Position numbers and translations under genes: made by a program. This document shows, in pieces, positions 31,828-41,914 of a DNA stretch of 64,000 bases. Origin of the DNA: Taudactylus pleione (taxonomy: Eukaryota > Chordata > Amphibia > Anura > Myobatrachidae); contig JAUIMM010000121.1 of NCBI GenBank assembly GCA_031769625.1, forward strand, positions 13,636,001 to 13,700,000, written 5' to 3'. Each line of letters opens with the position of its first letter. The first letter of the stretch is position 1. Below the pieces are notes generated by a model that saw nothing but the letters and a program-made list of their open reading frames with translations, was not told the origin of the DNA and did no database searches.

Positions 31828-31883
31828 GGGAACGACAACGCGTTTCGGCTACTACTGTAGCCTTTTTCAAGTCAAGTGTTCCC
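31828..31883 (-). ncRNA. Hammerhead-like ribozyme motif, PLE 1 left copy
   Basis: Minus strand: GGGAAC, a 7-base bulge, TTGAAAA, an extra A, stem II GGCTAC-AGTA-GTAGCC, then GAAAC, GCGTT and GTC, then GTTCCC pairing with the first block. The conserved uridine and GA of the core and the GAAA are present. Core positions 3 and 8 are U and A rather than C and G, still complementary. It lies about 1.1 kb downstream of the ORF, as expected for PLE ribozymes. Activity is untested. Confidence 0.5.
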
Positions 31884-32857
31884 CATTGTCCATTACATGG
31901 TATAAATAGCCCTAGAACACAGCTAATTGATTAGTTAATTAGTTCAGTCTGGTCTGTTTTGTCCATAGAGCTCATTAAGAGTTCAATTCTGCAGGTTTGT
32001 AGTTACTCCCAGTGGATCTCATACTATCATTAGCAGCTTCTAAAGAACTCAGGTAAAAATTAACCATTAAACCACAAACCGACTAATATGTAGTTCTACT
32101 ATACCAATAGTTAATACAATAATGAATTGAAATAAACGTATATATACACATATATATATATATATACATATGTATATGTACATACATATACACACATAAA
32201 GATAAATTATAATTAATTATTAAATAAATATTAAAAAATATATCGCTACATAAAAAGATAATATAGAAATTATATATTTTAATAATAATATTATATAGTA
32301 TTAAAGTTAATCTGATGTCCCGGCATAAATATGACTTGAAGAATCAAGGTATTAATAATAAACAACTTATATAAATAAATAGTGATAATAATCATAATAA
32401 TAATCATAATAATAATAAAAATAGAATCAATAATTAAAATAATTAGAACTAATACAATATAAACCTATTAAAGAAAATAAATAAAACAAAATAGAATAAA
32501 TAGCAAGAGAGGAAAGATCCTTGGACGGATGTCAAAGAAGAATAATTAAATAGGAATAACTCAATCCTAAAATCAACCTGACCCAAACGAACGTATATAA
32601 ATTAATACATACATACATACACACATACATGTAAAAACATATATGTGCGTGTATGAATACATGGATAAATACCAATAAGGCAAGTTGGACAGATGATAGC
32701 CCACTCATACACAAACAAGGTCTAGTAAATAGACCAAGAACAAATGAACCAAAAACAAGTGGGGAAGGGGGTGGGGGGTAGGCCATGGTCGCTTGGTTGA
32801 CCAGACAGTACATAGAAATCAGCTACGGTCTAACCCGCACCCACATATAGAACATGT

Positions 32858-32894
<37 letters not shown>

Positions 32895-32924
32895 TGCATG
32901 TACATACACAATCACATAAACATA

Positions 32925-35193
32925 CTAATCATAAAATTCAAGTGCTTCGTTGAGGCCATCTGGAGAAAGTGTTTGAAGTCTGAAAATCCACTTGGATTCA
33001 GCTTCACATAGTCTCTTGAATCTATCACCACCCCTATTGGTAATTCCTATGTGTTCTATCCTCGCAATCTTGAGACAGGCTGGATTATTCTGATGGACCT
33101 CAGAAAAATGTCTGGAAACACTATGTGTCGCCAAACCTTTAATGACATTAAGTCTATGTTCACGAAACCGTTCTTTGAGAGCCCTAGTTGTTCGGCCTAC
33201 ATATTGTAAAGAGCAAGCACAACTAAGTGCATATATAATATAGCTAGATTCACAATTAATGTGACTAGTAATATCAAATTTAATATCTGTTATGGCTGAT
33301 ACAATTTGCTTATTTTTATTAATATGTTTACATGTAAGACATCTCATATGATTGCAGGGAAAACATCCATTTGGTCTCAACGGAAGCCAAGTATTAGTAT
33401 GTATATTCTCTTTGATATTTCTAGAAAAAGTACTTGGAGCTAAAAAAACTTTTTAAATTCCTATTCTTTTTAAAAATGACAGTGGGTTTTAAGGCAATAT
33501 TGGATGAGAGAACTGAGTCACACAATAATATTTTATAATTTTTATTAATGATTGACTTAATTTTATTTGATTTATTATTGAATTGAGATATAAAGGCCAA
33601 AGGAACATCTTTCTTCATAGATTTAGTGGTAGTTTCTAAGGGTAGAGAGATATCGGCTATATTGTCCAAGGTATTAGTTGGTACAATAGTATTATTAGCA
33701 TAAGGCCCAGTCTCCTTCAACCTAGACTTATGGGTCATTTCAGCATGAGTTTTAGCATTCTCCACTAGTTCAAGAGGATAACCTCTCATCACAAAATTTT
33801 CAGTTAATTTGTCGGCATGAAGATGAAAATCCTCATCTCTCGTACAGTTACGTCTAACTCTCCCCATTTGACTCTTAGGAATATTATCAATCCATGGACG
33901 ATAATGTCCACTCTGGTAATGAAGATAAGAGCTCAAGTCTACTGGTTTAGTATAGAGAGTAGAGATGATTTTATCATCTGCAACCGACAACGTGACGTCT
34001 AGGAAATCAATGGAAGTATGACTAAAGTGCGAGGTGAACCGTAAATTAAAAGTGTTAGTGTTCAAAACTGAGGTGAAATCAGTGGCAGAAAAAATATCCC
34101 CATCCCAAATCAAAAATAAATCATCGATGTAACGGCCATAGAACACCAGACCCGCTCCGGCTGATCCATCCCAAATGTATTTATCCTCAAATGTACCCAT
34201 ATATATGTTGGCAAAGCTCGGAGCGAATCTGGTGCCCATGGCCGTTCCATGAATCTGTAAATAGTGGGTGGAGTCAAACATAAAATTATTGTGCGTTAAA
34301 ATAAGACGAATACAATTCACCAAAAAATCTTGTTGAGCATAGGAAATGGTATTATCTTTGTTGAACATTTCTCCAACTGCCAGAATCCCAGCTTCATGTG
34401 GAATATTGGTATAAAGAGCCTGGACATCAAGGGTAAGAAAGGCATACCCTGGGCGCCAGGTAATAGTGCTTAATTTATTTAATTCAGAGGTATCTCGGAT
34501 ATGTGACCTCTGAGTAACCACATACTTTTGTAAAAAATGGTCAACAAAAAATGATAAATTAGAAGTAAGTGAATTAATCCCTGAAATAATAGGACGCCCT
34601 GGTGGAGAAATTAAAGACTTGTGAATTTTGGGTAAATAATAAAACACCGGTGTAATAGGGTGATTATTAAACAAAAAATAAAATTCATCTTTATTTATAA
34701 CACCTCTCTCTTTGGCATCATCCAATAGAATTTTTAGTTCTTTCTGGAACCCTAAAGTGGGATCCTTTCCCAAAATCTGATAGAAACAAGCATCTTGAAG
34801 TTGGGTTAGGGCTTCTTTAATATAGTCTTCAGTATTCAGGATGACGACCCCACCGCCCTTATCGGCGGGCTTGATAATAATGGAGTCGTCATCCTGAAGA
34901 GTCCTCAAAGCTAATCTCTCACCATATGACAGGTTCCTCTTACCAAGGTCCCTATTTGAGTTAGAGTTACATAAAGTTTGAAAATCTTTAAGAGTATTTT
35001 TGTAGAATAATTGTATATTAGAGCTTTTATGGCTAAGTGGGAAAAAATTTGATTTATTTTTAAATTTATTCCTATCTATAGAGGGTAGAGTATCTTTTAT
35101 ATTAAATATTGCAGTTTCTTCATCTCTTGATCCTCCCTCAACTTGTAACATTTCCAAAATAGATAGACATTCTAAGTCACTTGTATCCAGGAG
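32925..35193 (-). pseudogene. PLE 1 left copy: RT plus GIY-YIG endonuclease
   Basis: Penelope-like reverse transcriptase. From the 5' side: IIIKPADKGGGVVILNTEDY, YYLPKIHKSLISPPGRPIIS, LDVQALYTNIPHE (motif A), AMGTRFAPSFANIYMG (motif B), YIDDLFLIWDG (motif C, both Asp kept) and SIDFLDVTLS. One extra base in an A/T run near 33,440 breaks the frame. The remainder (from 33,380) has a cysteine cluster (CFPCN..CLTCKH) and the GIY-YIG nuclease core SYIIYALSC, QYVGRTTRALKERFREH, ending LSPDGLNEALEFYD at 32,925. The 5' end is truncated. The family primes at nuclease nicks and is related to telomerase RT. Confidence 0.9.
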
Positions 35194-36987
35194 AATGATG
35201 CCAAAGAGAGAGGTGTTATAAATAAAGATGAATTTTATTTTTTGTTTAATAATCACCCTATTACACCGGTGTTTTATTATTTACCCAAAATTCACAAGTC
35301 TTTAATTTCTCCACCAGGGCGTCCTATTATTTCAGGGATTAATTCACTTCTAATTTATCATTTTTTGTTGACCATTTTTTACAAAAGTATGTGGTTACTC
35401 AGAGGTCACATATCCGAGATACCTCTGACTTATTAAATAAATTAAGCACTATTACCTGGCGCCCAGGGTATGCCTTTCTTACCCTTGACGTCCAGGCTCT
35501 TTATACCAATATTCCACATGAAGCTGGGATTCTGGCAGTTGGAGAAATGTTCAACAAAGATAATACCATTTCCTATGCTCAACAAGATTTTTTGGTGAAT
35601 TGTATTCATTTTATTTTAACGCACAATAATTTTATGTTTGACTCCACCCACTATTTACAGATTCATGGAACGGCCATGGGCACCAGATTCGCTCCGAGCT
35701 TTGCCAACATATATATGGGTACATTTGAGAATAAATACATTTGGGATGGATCAGCCGGAGCGGGTCTGGTGTTCTATGGCCGTTACATTGATGATTTATT
35801 TTTGATTTGGGATGGGGATATTTTTTCTGCCACTGATTTCACCTCAGTTTTGAACACTAACACTTTTAATTTACGGTTCACCTCGCACTTTAGTCATAGT
35901 TCCATTGATTTCCTAGACGTCACGTTGTCGGTTGCAGATGATAAAATCATCTCTACTCTCTATACTAAACCAGTAGATCTGAGCTCTTATCTTCATTACC
36001 AGAGTGGACATTATCGTCCATGGATTGATAATATTCCTAAGAGTCAAATGGGGAGAGTTAGACGTAACTGTACGAGAGATGAGGATTTTCATCTTCATGC
36101 CGACAAATTAACTGAAAATTTTGTGATGAGAGGTTATCCTCTTGAACTAGTGGAGAATGCTAAAACTCATGCTGAAATGACCCATAAGTCTAGGTTGAAG
36201 CAGACTGGGCCTTATGCTAATAATACTATTGTACCAACTAATACCTTGGACAATATAGCCGATATCTCTCTACCCTTAGAAACTACCACTAAATCTATGA
36301 AGAAAGATGTTCCTTTGGCCTTTATATCTCAATTCAATAATAAATCAAATAAAATTAAGTTAATCATTAATAAAAATTATAAAATATTATTGTGTGACTC
36401 AGTTCTCTCATCCAATATTGCCTCAAAACCCACTGTCATTTTTAAAAAGAATAGGAATTTAAAAAGTTTTTTAGCTCCAAGTACTTTTTCTAGAAATATC
36501 AAAGAAAATATACATACTAATACTTGGCTTCCGTTGAGACCAAATGGATGTTTTCCCTGCAATCGTATGAGATGTCTTACGTGTAAACATATTAATAAAA
36601 ATAAGCAAATTGTATCAGCCATAACAGATATTAAATTTGATATTACTAGTCACATTAATTGTGAATCTAGCTATATTATATATGCACTTAGTTGTGCTTG
36701 CTCTTTACAATATGTAGGCCGAACAACTAGGGCTCTCAAAGAACGGTTTCGTGAACATAGACTTAATGTCATTAAAGGTTTGGCGACACAGTGTTTCCAG
36801 ACATTTTTCTGAGGTCCATCAGAATAATCCAGCCTGTCTCAAGATTGCGGGGATAGAACACATAGGAATTACCAATAGGGGTGGTGATAGATTCAAAAGA
36901 CTATGTGAAGCTGAATCCAAGTGGATTTTCAGACTTCAAACACTTTCTCCAGATGGCCTCAACGAAGCACTTGAATTTTATGATTAG
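35194..36987 (+). pseudogene. PLE 1 right copy: RT plus GIY-YIG endonuclease
   Basis: Same protein as the left copy but starting later, at DDAKERGVINKDEF. A small deletion near 35,350 shifts the frame after GINSL. From 35,391 it is open for 473 codons through motif A, motif B, YIDDLFLIWDG, the cysteine cluster and GIY-YIG, reading past the site where the left copy is broken. A 2-base loss near 36,791 (ACAGTG for ACATAGTG) shifts the end, and the C-terminus resumes in another frame to DGLNEALEFYD and a TAG at 36,985-36,987. Between the two copies every segment except the N-terminus is intact at least once. Confidence 0.9.
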
Positions 36988-38021
36988 TATGTTTATGTGT
37001 TTATGTGATTGTGTATGTACATGCATCTATATATATGTATACATGATCTATATGTGGGTGCGGGTTAGACCGTAGCTGCTTTCTATGTACTGTCTGGTCA
37101 ACCAAGCGACCATGGCCTACCCCCCACCCCCTTCCCCACTTGTTTTTAGTTCATTTGTTCTTGGTCTATTTACTAGACCTTGTTTGTGTATGAGTGGGCT
37201 ATCATCTGTCCAACTTGCCTTATTGGTATTTATCCATGTATTCATACACGCACATATATGTTTTTACATGTATGTGTGTATGTATGTATGTATGTATTAA
37301 TTTATATACGTTCGTTTGGGTCAGGTTGATTTTAGGATTGAGTTATTCCTATTTAATTATTCTTCTTTGACATCCGTCCAAGGATCTTTCCTCTCTTGCT
37401 ATTTATTCTATTTTGTTTTATTTATTTTCTTTAATAGGTTTATATTGTATTAGTTCTAATTATTTTAATTATTGATTCTATTTTTATTATTATTATTATG
37501 ATTATTATGATTATTATTATTATCACTATTTATTTATATAAGTTGTTTATTATTAATACCTAGATTCTTCAAGTCATATTTATGCCGAGACATCAGATCA
37601 ACTTTAATACTATATAATATTATTATTAAAATATATAATTTCTATATTATCTTTTTATGTAGCGATATATTTTTTAATATTTATTTAATAATTAATTATA
37701 ATTTATCTTTATGTGTGTATATGTATGTACATATATATATATATACATATGTATATGTGTATATATACGTTTATATCAATTCATTATTGTATTAACTATT
37801 GGTATAGTAGAACTACATATTAGTCGGTTTGTGGTTTAATGGTTAATTTTTACCTGAGTTCTTTAGAAGCTGCTAATGATAGTATGATATCCACTGGGAG
37901 TAACTACAAACCTGCAGAATTGAACTCTTAATGAGCTCTATGGACAAAACAGACCAGACTGAACTAATTAACTAATCAATTAGCTGTGTTCTAGGGCTAT
38001 TTATACCATGTAATGGACAAT

Positions 38022-38060
38022 GGGGAACACTTGACTTGAAAAAGGCTACAGTAGTAGCCG
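38022..38060 (+). ncRNA. Hammerhead-like motif, 3' half deleted
   Basis: Same 5' half as the left copy (GGGAAC, TTGAAAA, stem II through GTAGCCG), but it then jumps to GTCCATCGGG, so the GAAAC, stem III and cleavage side are gone. Confidence 0.5.
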
Positions 38061-39000
38061 GTCCATCGGGAGTCCTACTGCTTAATTAGCGGAGATTGTA
38101 TCTACTAACTGAGCCGCTGGGACGCTCACCTCCTGCTCACCTCCGTATTCATTGTATGACCGCTACTTCACTGACACGACCATCACCCGGCTGCTATTTA
38201 GAGCCGAGGGACCTCACGGTCTGGCATTGTCTGCATCAGCGCCGCACTGAGACGGATGTCATCTGGCGCAACATCTACAGGTGTAAAACATCATTCACGT
38301 CTTTCACCTTACAGTGTCCCGGCTGCTGAGAATTTGCTATGAGGTATTTGGCATACTCTGGAGTGGGCTGGTAGCTGGTATCACCTCACGTCGATGGTAC
38401 ATACCTGGCCTATATTAACTTATCCTGCTACCTACGGCTCTAGTTCTACATCCCCACGGCTATTGCTGTGCTTACAGAGACACAGCCGTGTGTATATATA
38501 TATATGTTGGAGGAGGCTGAATGTTGATATTTTTATTATAAATGTGTTTCAATCAGCTGCGATATATACAGCATTGAGATATTGAGAAAGTACCTTCAGG
38601 AGAAAGAATCTTTATTATTACTTTGATATACTCCCTATATTGAATTCTATACGAGACTTTCCTTAGAAGGTTGGACATACCTTATCTGGTCATTTATATA
38701 CGAGACCTTTCTCACTACTAAGGATCTCCAGGGTCACTAGTATCATCATTTTCAGTGTTTCTATATTGGTACACTCCAATATAGATTGGTTAACTATACC
38801 TCTTTGTGTCATTCGTGTATATATTTATTGTCTTAATACTGAGAGTCTGATCAACTCTCTTGCATGTAATTTATTGTGTATACAATTTTTGAATTGGCGT
38901 ATAGCCTTATTACAATAAAATGCTGTTTTTATTCTATTGTATGTTTTGAACTGATGTCCCGGCATAGACTCTAGAGCGCAGTCTTTCTCTTTGCTCTAAG

Positions 39001-39460
39001 TTCCACATCAATCAGGAACTGGTGGTGCTAGCTTTTCAGTCACCTGATCTTTCAGCTGGTGAGGCTTCGTTGGACGTTGTCCGTGCTCTAAGAATTTTAT
39101 GTTGATCGGACTGCTTCTGTTAGAATGTCCGATTCATTGTTTGTCCTCTTTGGTTTTCATAAGAGGGGTTGGCCTGCCAACAAACAAACCTTAGCCCGTT
39201 GGCTTTGTTCTGTTATTAGGGAGGCTTATGTACAGGAAGGTTTACCTGTTACAGCCTCTGTTAAGGCTCATTCCACTCGGTCTGTGGGTCCTTCTTGGGC
39301 TGCTAGACGTGGTGCCTCCGCTGTTCAGCTGTGCAAGGCAGCCACTTGGTCTTCCATTCAGACGTTTTTGAGGTTTTATGCGTTTGACACCTTTGCCTCT
39401 CAGGATGCATCCTTTGGGCGCAGGATTCTCCTTTCTGCACAAGAGCGTCCCTGCCCTTAG
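39001..39460 (+). pseudogene. DIRS D tyrosine recombinase, 3' part
   Basis: Resumes at TTCCACATCAATCAGGAACT. After AGEASLDVVRAL an extra T near 39,100 shifts the frame. From 39,125: SLFVLFGFHKRGWPANKQTL, KAHSTRSVGPSWAARRGASA (His and Arg) and FLRFYAFDTFASQD (presumed Tyr). The stop is TAG 39,458-39,460. This half is otherwise intact and highly similar to copies C and F. Confidence 0.88.
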
Positions 39461-39479
39461 TTGAACTGCTTTGGGACAT

Positions 39480-39598
39480 CCCCAAGGTCAACCCTGTGGA
39501 CCCCCTATGGACCCTGAAGTAGAAAACAAGAGATATGGTAAGAACTTACCTTTGTTATCTCTGTTTCTACGCAGTCCATAGGGTCCACAGTGCGCCCG
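39480..39598 (+). repeat. Internal complementary region of DIRS D
   Basis: CCCCAAGGTCAACCCTGTGG to CTGAAGTAGAAAAC, then GATATGGTAAGAACTTACC to TTTCTACGCAGTCCATAGGG. Confidence 0.9.
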
Positions 39599-39739
39599 CC
39601 CTGACGCACCTGGCTTCAAAAGGGCTGTGTTGCTAGTCACCGGTTTTCCGTCTCCCTTTTCTGTGAGTATGGTTTTTCTTGTATGTTCCAGTCTTCCTTC
39701 TCCTCTGTTTAGTCTCTTCCTCTGGTCTGGGCTGCTTAC

Positions 39740-39919
39740 CAACTGCGGTGCCTGTGGCTCGGGGGCGGGGTGGACACAAGTGCATCCTGGGAGCAGCAAA
39801 GCTTTAACTGCGTGGTGCCCGTGGATCCAGATCCAGCTATACCCCAAGGTCAACCCTGTGGACCCTATGGACTTCGTAGAAACAGAGATAACAAAGGTAA
39901 GTTCTTACCATATCTCTTG
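39740..39919 (+). repeat. 3' inverted terminal repeat of DIRS D
   Basis: CAACTGCGGTGCCTGTGGCT to CTTCGTAGAAA plus the outer extension ending TACCATATCTCTTG. It lacks about 14 bp found in copy C near the GGGGCGGGG block. Confidence 0.88.
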
Positions 39920-39921
39920 TT

Positions 39922-40440
39922 TTTCTTCGGGGTCAGTAGGGTCCACAGAAAATACTTTGGGGATGTCCCAAAGCAGTTCCCTTTAAGGGTGGGGACGCTC
40001 CTGTGCTTCCGCTGAAAGGATAATTCTCCGCCCAAAGGAAGCATCCTGAGAAGCAAATGTGTAAAATTTGACAAAGGTGTAGCCGGAAGCCTTGCATATT
40101 TGTTCAGCAAAGGCACCTCGACGAACCACCCACAATGGTCCCACAGATCTCGTAGAATCTGCTGTTACCGTGTCTAGAACAACAAATTCTGTTTGTTAGC
40201 TGGCCAGCCTCGCTTATGACAGCCATACAACACAAATAAAGAATCTTACTTTCTAATGGAGTTGGTGCGATCTACAAAGATACGTAGTGCAAAGCCGGAA
40301 CCACAATTTCTTCATTCATATGAAACCGGGATACCACCTTTAGGAAGGTAACCCGCCCTAGTACAAAGAACAGCTCTATCCTGATGGAGTATCAAAAAAG
40401 GAGAGCAAAAAGACAGGGCTGCCAATCAGACACTCTACAG
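39922..40440 (-). pseudogene. Inverted DIRS recombinase 3' end at the start of E
   Basis: Minus strand: STRSVGPLWVVRRGAFAEQI, then KFYTFASQDASFGRRIILSA, ending PHP and a stop, then GGGACATCCCCAAAG. This is the C-terminus of a DIRS recombinase running into the left half of an ICR. The segment begins on the plus strand at the ICR centre (TTCTTCGGGGTC). The catalytic His has become Asp. It is not part of the normal DIRS order. Confidence 0.8.
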
Positions 40441-40632
40441 GCAGAAGCCATAGCCATTGTATGTGGCTATGCTAGTGCTGTCTAAGTTTTACTTTCTTAC
40501 TGTCAGCCATATTACTTTCCCTGTACCTGTTCACTCTCTCTCTGTGCCCTAACACAGATGTTGTCAGGGTACACCCTCCCAGTTTAACTCTTTGCAGGGG
40601 GTCACATACATTTTATTGCTCTCCTCTTCACT

Positions 40633-41911
40633 ATGTCTTGCAGTGGGAGTGTTATGCCTAATTTGACTCCCGCCCAGCTGTCTTGTAAAAAATGTACAGC
40701 GGCTTTAGGGGTGGGAGACATGGTACTGGACAGATTATGTTTGAGGAGCTATGCTTCCCTAGGTCCCTCTACGGTTCCTGTCACGCCGCAGGAGCTGGCG
40801 TGGGCCTGCTTTGCACAAGCACGTAACAGCCATTGCGGGACGTTTAGCTGCCCCTCCTGTTTTTTCCCCTCTGGGGTTCACACAGCAGCAGCTTATACCC
40901 TCTCAGAGCCTGCTTCAGGCGGCTGCACCCTGCATCCCGGATGGCTTTGACTCTTCCATATGTGAGAGGGAATCCAAGTCTAAGATATATATCCCGGGTC
41001 TGATACAAGCTGTCCGTGCGGCCTTGGTCATAGAGGAGGACGATCATCCAGCACCTAAGTCCAGACATGCTCTTTTTAATCCTGTAAACGCGGCTGCAGC
41101 TATTTTTCCTTTGTCCGACCAGCTGGTGGACCATCTGGAGGTGACATGGAAATATCTTGGAAAGTGTTACCAGCCGCAGAAGCGCCTGGCCCATCCTTAT
41201 CCATTTGCTGAGGACTATTTCTCTAAATGGGAAACTTCACTGGCAGTGGATTCCCACTTTACGCGCTTGGTTAAAAGCACGACTCTCCCTATGCCTTCCA
41301 CATCGACCCTGAAGGATACTACTCATAGGAAGATGGAGGTTTGCCTGAAGTCCATTTATTCCCTTTCAGGTGCCATGTGCAGACCAGCTATGGCTATCTT
41401 CTGGGTTGCTCGGGCTATGGAATATTGTGCAAACACCCTGGAGGGGTCCTTGTCTTCAGATGCGACAAGGGAACAGTTGAATCTTGTCGGCAACCTGCGA
41501 GATTTGGCTACTTATATAAATGAAGTGGCCTTGGATGTCAGCTTATTGAATGCCAGGATCTCCACGGTGGCTATTGCAGCTCGCCGCTCCCTGTGGCTTC
41601 GTTCTTGGAGGGCAGATGCGGACTCCAAGAAGGGCCTGGAGTGTTTACCTTATAATGGTAAGGTCCTTTTCGGCCCAGCTTTGGGCAAAATTGTGGATAC
41701 ACTGGCAGCAGCTAAGTCGGCTTGTCTGTCATCTGCTCTTGCTCCCTCTGGGTCTCGGACTTCGTCCTTTCAGACCTATTGGACCCCAGGTAAGGCCAGA
41801 ACCCAGTCCTTTCCTAGGCCGTACTCCACCAAGAAATCTACCAAGCCTAAGAAGCAAGCCTGGAGTGCGAGACTTCTAGCTGCCAAGTCTGACGACAAAC
41901 CCTCAGCCTGA
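40633..41911 (+). pseudogene. DIRS E Gag (broken)
   Basis: ATG 40,633 opens with MSCSGSVMPNLTPAQLSCKK and a partial cysteine set (SCKKC, then LCLRSY, so the last Cys of the second pair is lost). A shift near 40,810 leads to the frame open to the end: KIYIPGLIQAVRAALVIEED, FPLSDQLVDHLEVTW, YPFAEDYFSKWETSL, CLKSIYSLSGAMCRPAMAIF, AARRSLWLRSWRADADSKKG, GPALGKIVDTLAAAKSAC and a basic tail. The stop is TGA 41,909-41,911. Compared with C, a Ser/acid segment between the N-terminal part and IYIPGL is shorter. Confidence 0.83.
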
Positions 41912-41914
41912 CAG

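Larger units (their letters stand above)
30692..35193 (-). mobile_element. Penelope-like element 1, left copy
   Basis: Minus-strand PLE with RT, GIY-YIG endonuclease and a 2.2-kb A/T-rich 3' region ending next to DIRS D. It faces a plus-strand copy starting at 35,194. The outer flanks of the pair share CTCTAAGTTCCACATCAA (30,674-30,691 and 38,994-39,011), a probable target duplication. Its last 85 or so bases (CTAGCGCCAATAG and a short A-run) are missing from the right copy. Confidence 0.9.
35194..38993 (+). mobile_element. Penelope-like element 1, right copy (inverted)
   Basis: Near-identical to 30,770-34,716 in reverse, truncated 5' so that it joins head to head with the left copy at about 35,193. 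Differences include a deletion of roughly 140 bp at 38,060 relative to the left copy and a shorter TA run. Confidence 0.9.
25556..39919 (+). mobile_element. DIRS element D, split by a Penelope-like insertion
   Basis: A DIRS copy close to C (the left end also carries TAGCTGGATCC). Its recombinase is interrupted at 30,691 and resumes at 39,001 in the same phrase (AAGTTCCACATCAA). Without the 8.3-kb insert the element is about 6.1 kb, the same as C. Ends, gag, RT-RNase H, recombinase, ICR and 3' repeat are all present, with many lesions. Confidence 0.93.

Noticed and set aside
30692..38993. Two independent PLE insertions
   Set aside because: A single outer duplication, head-to-head join and near-identical arms fit one event better.
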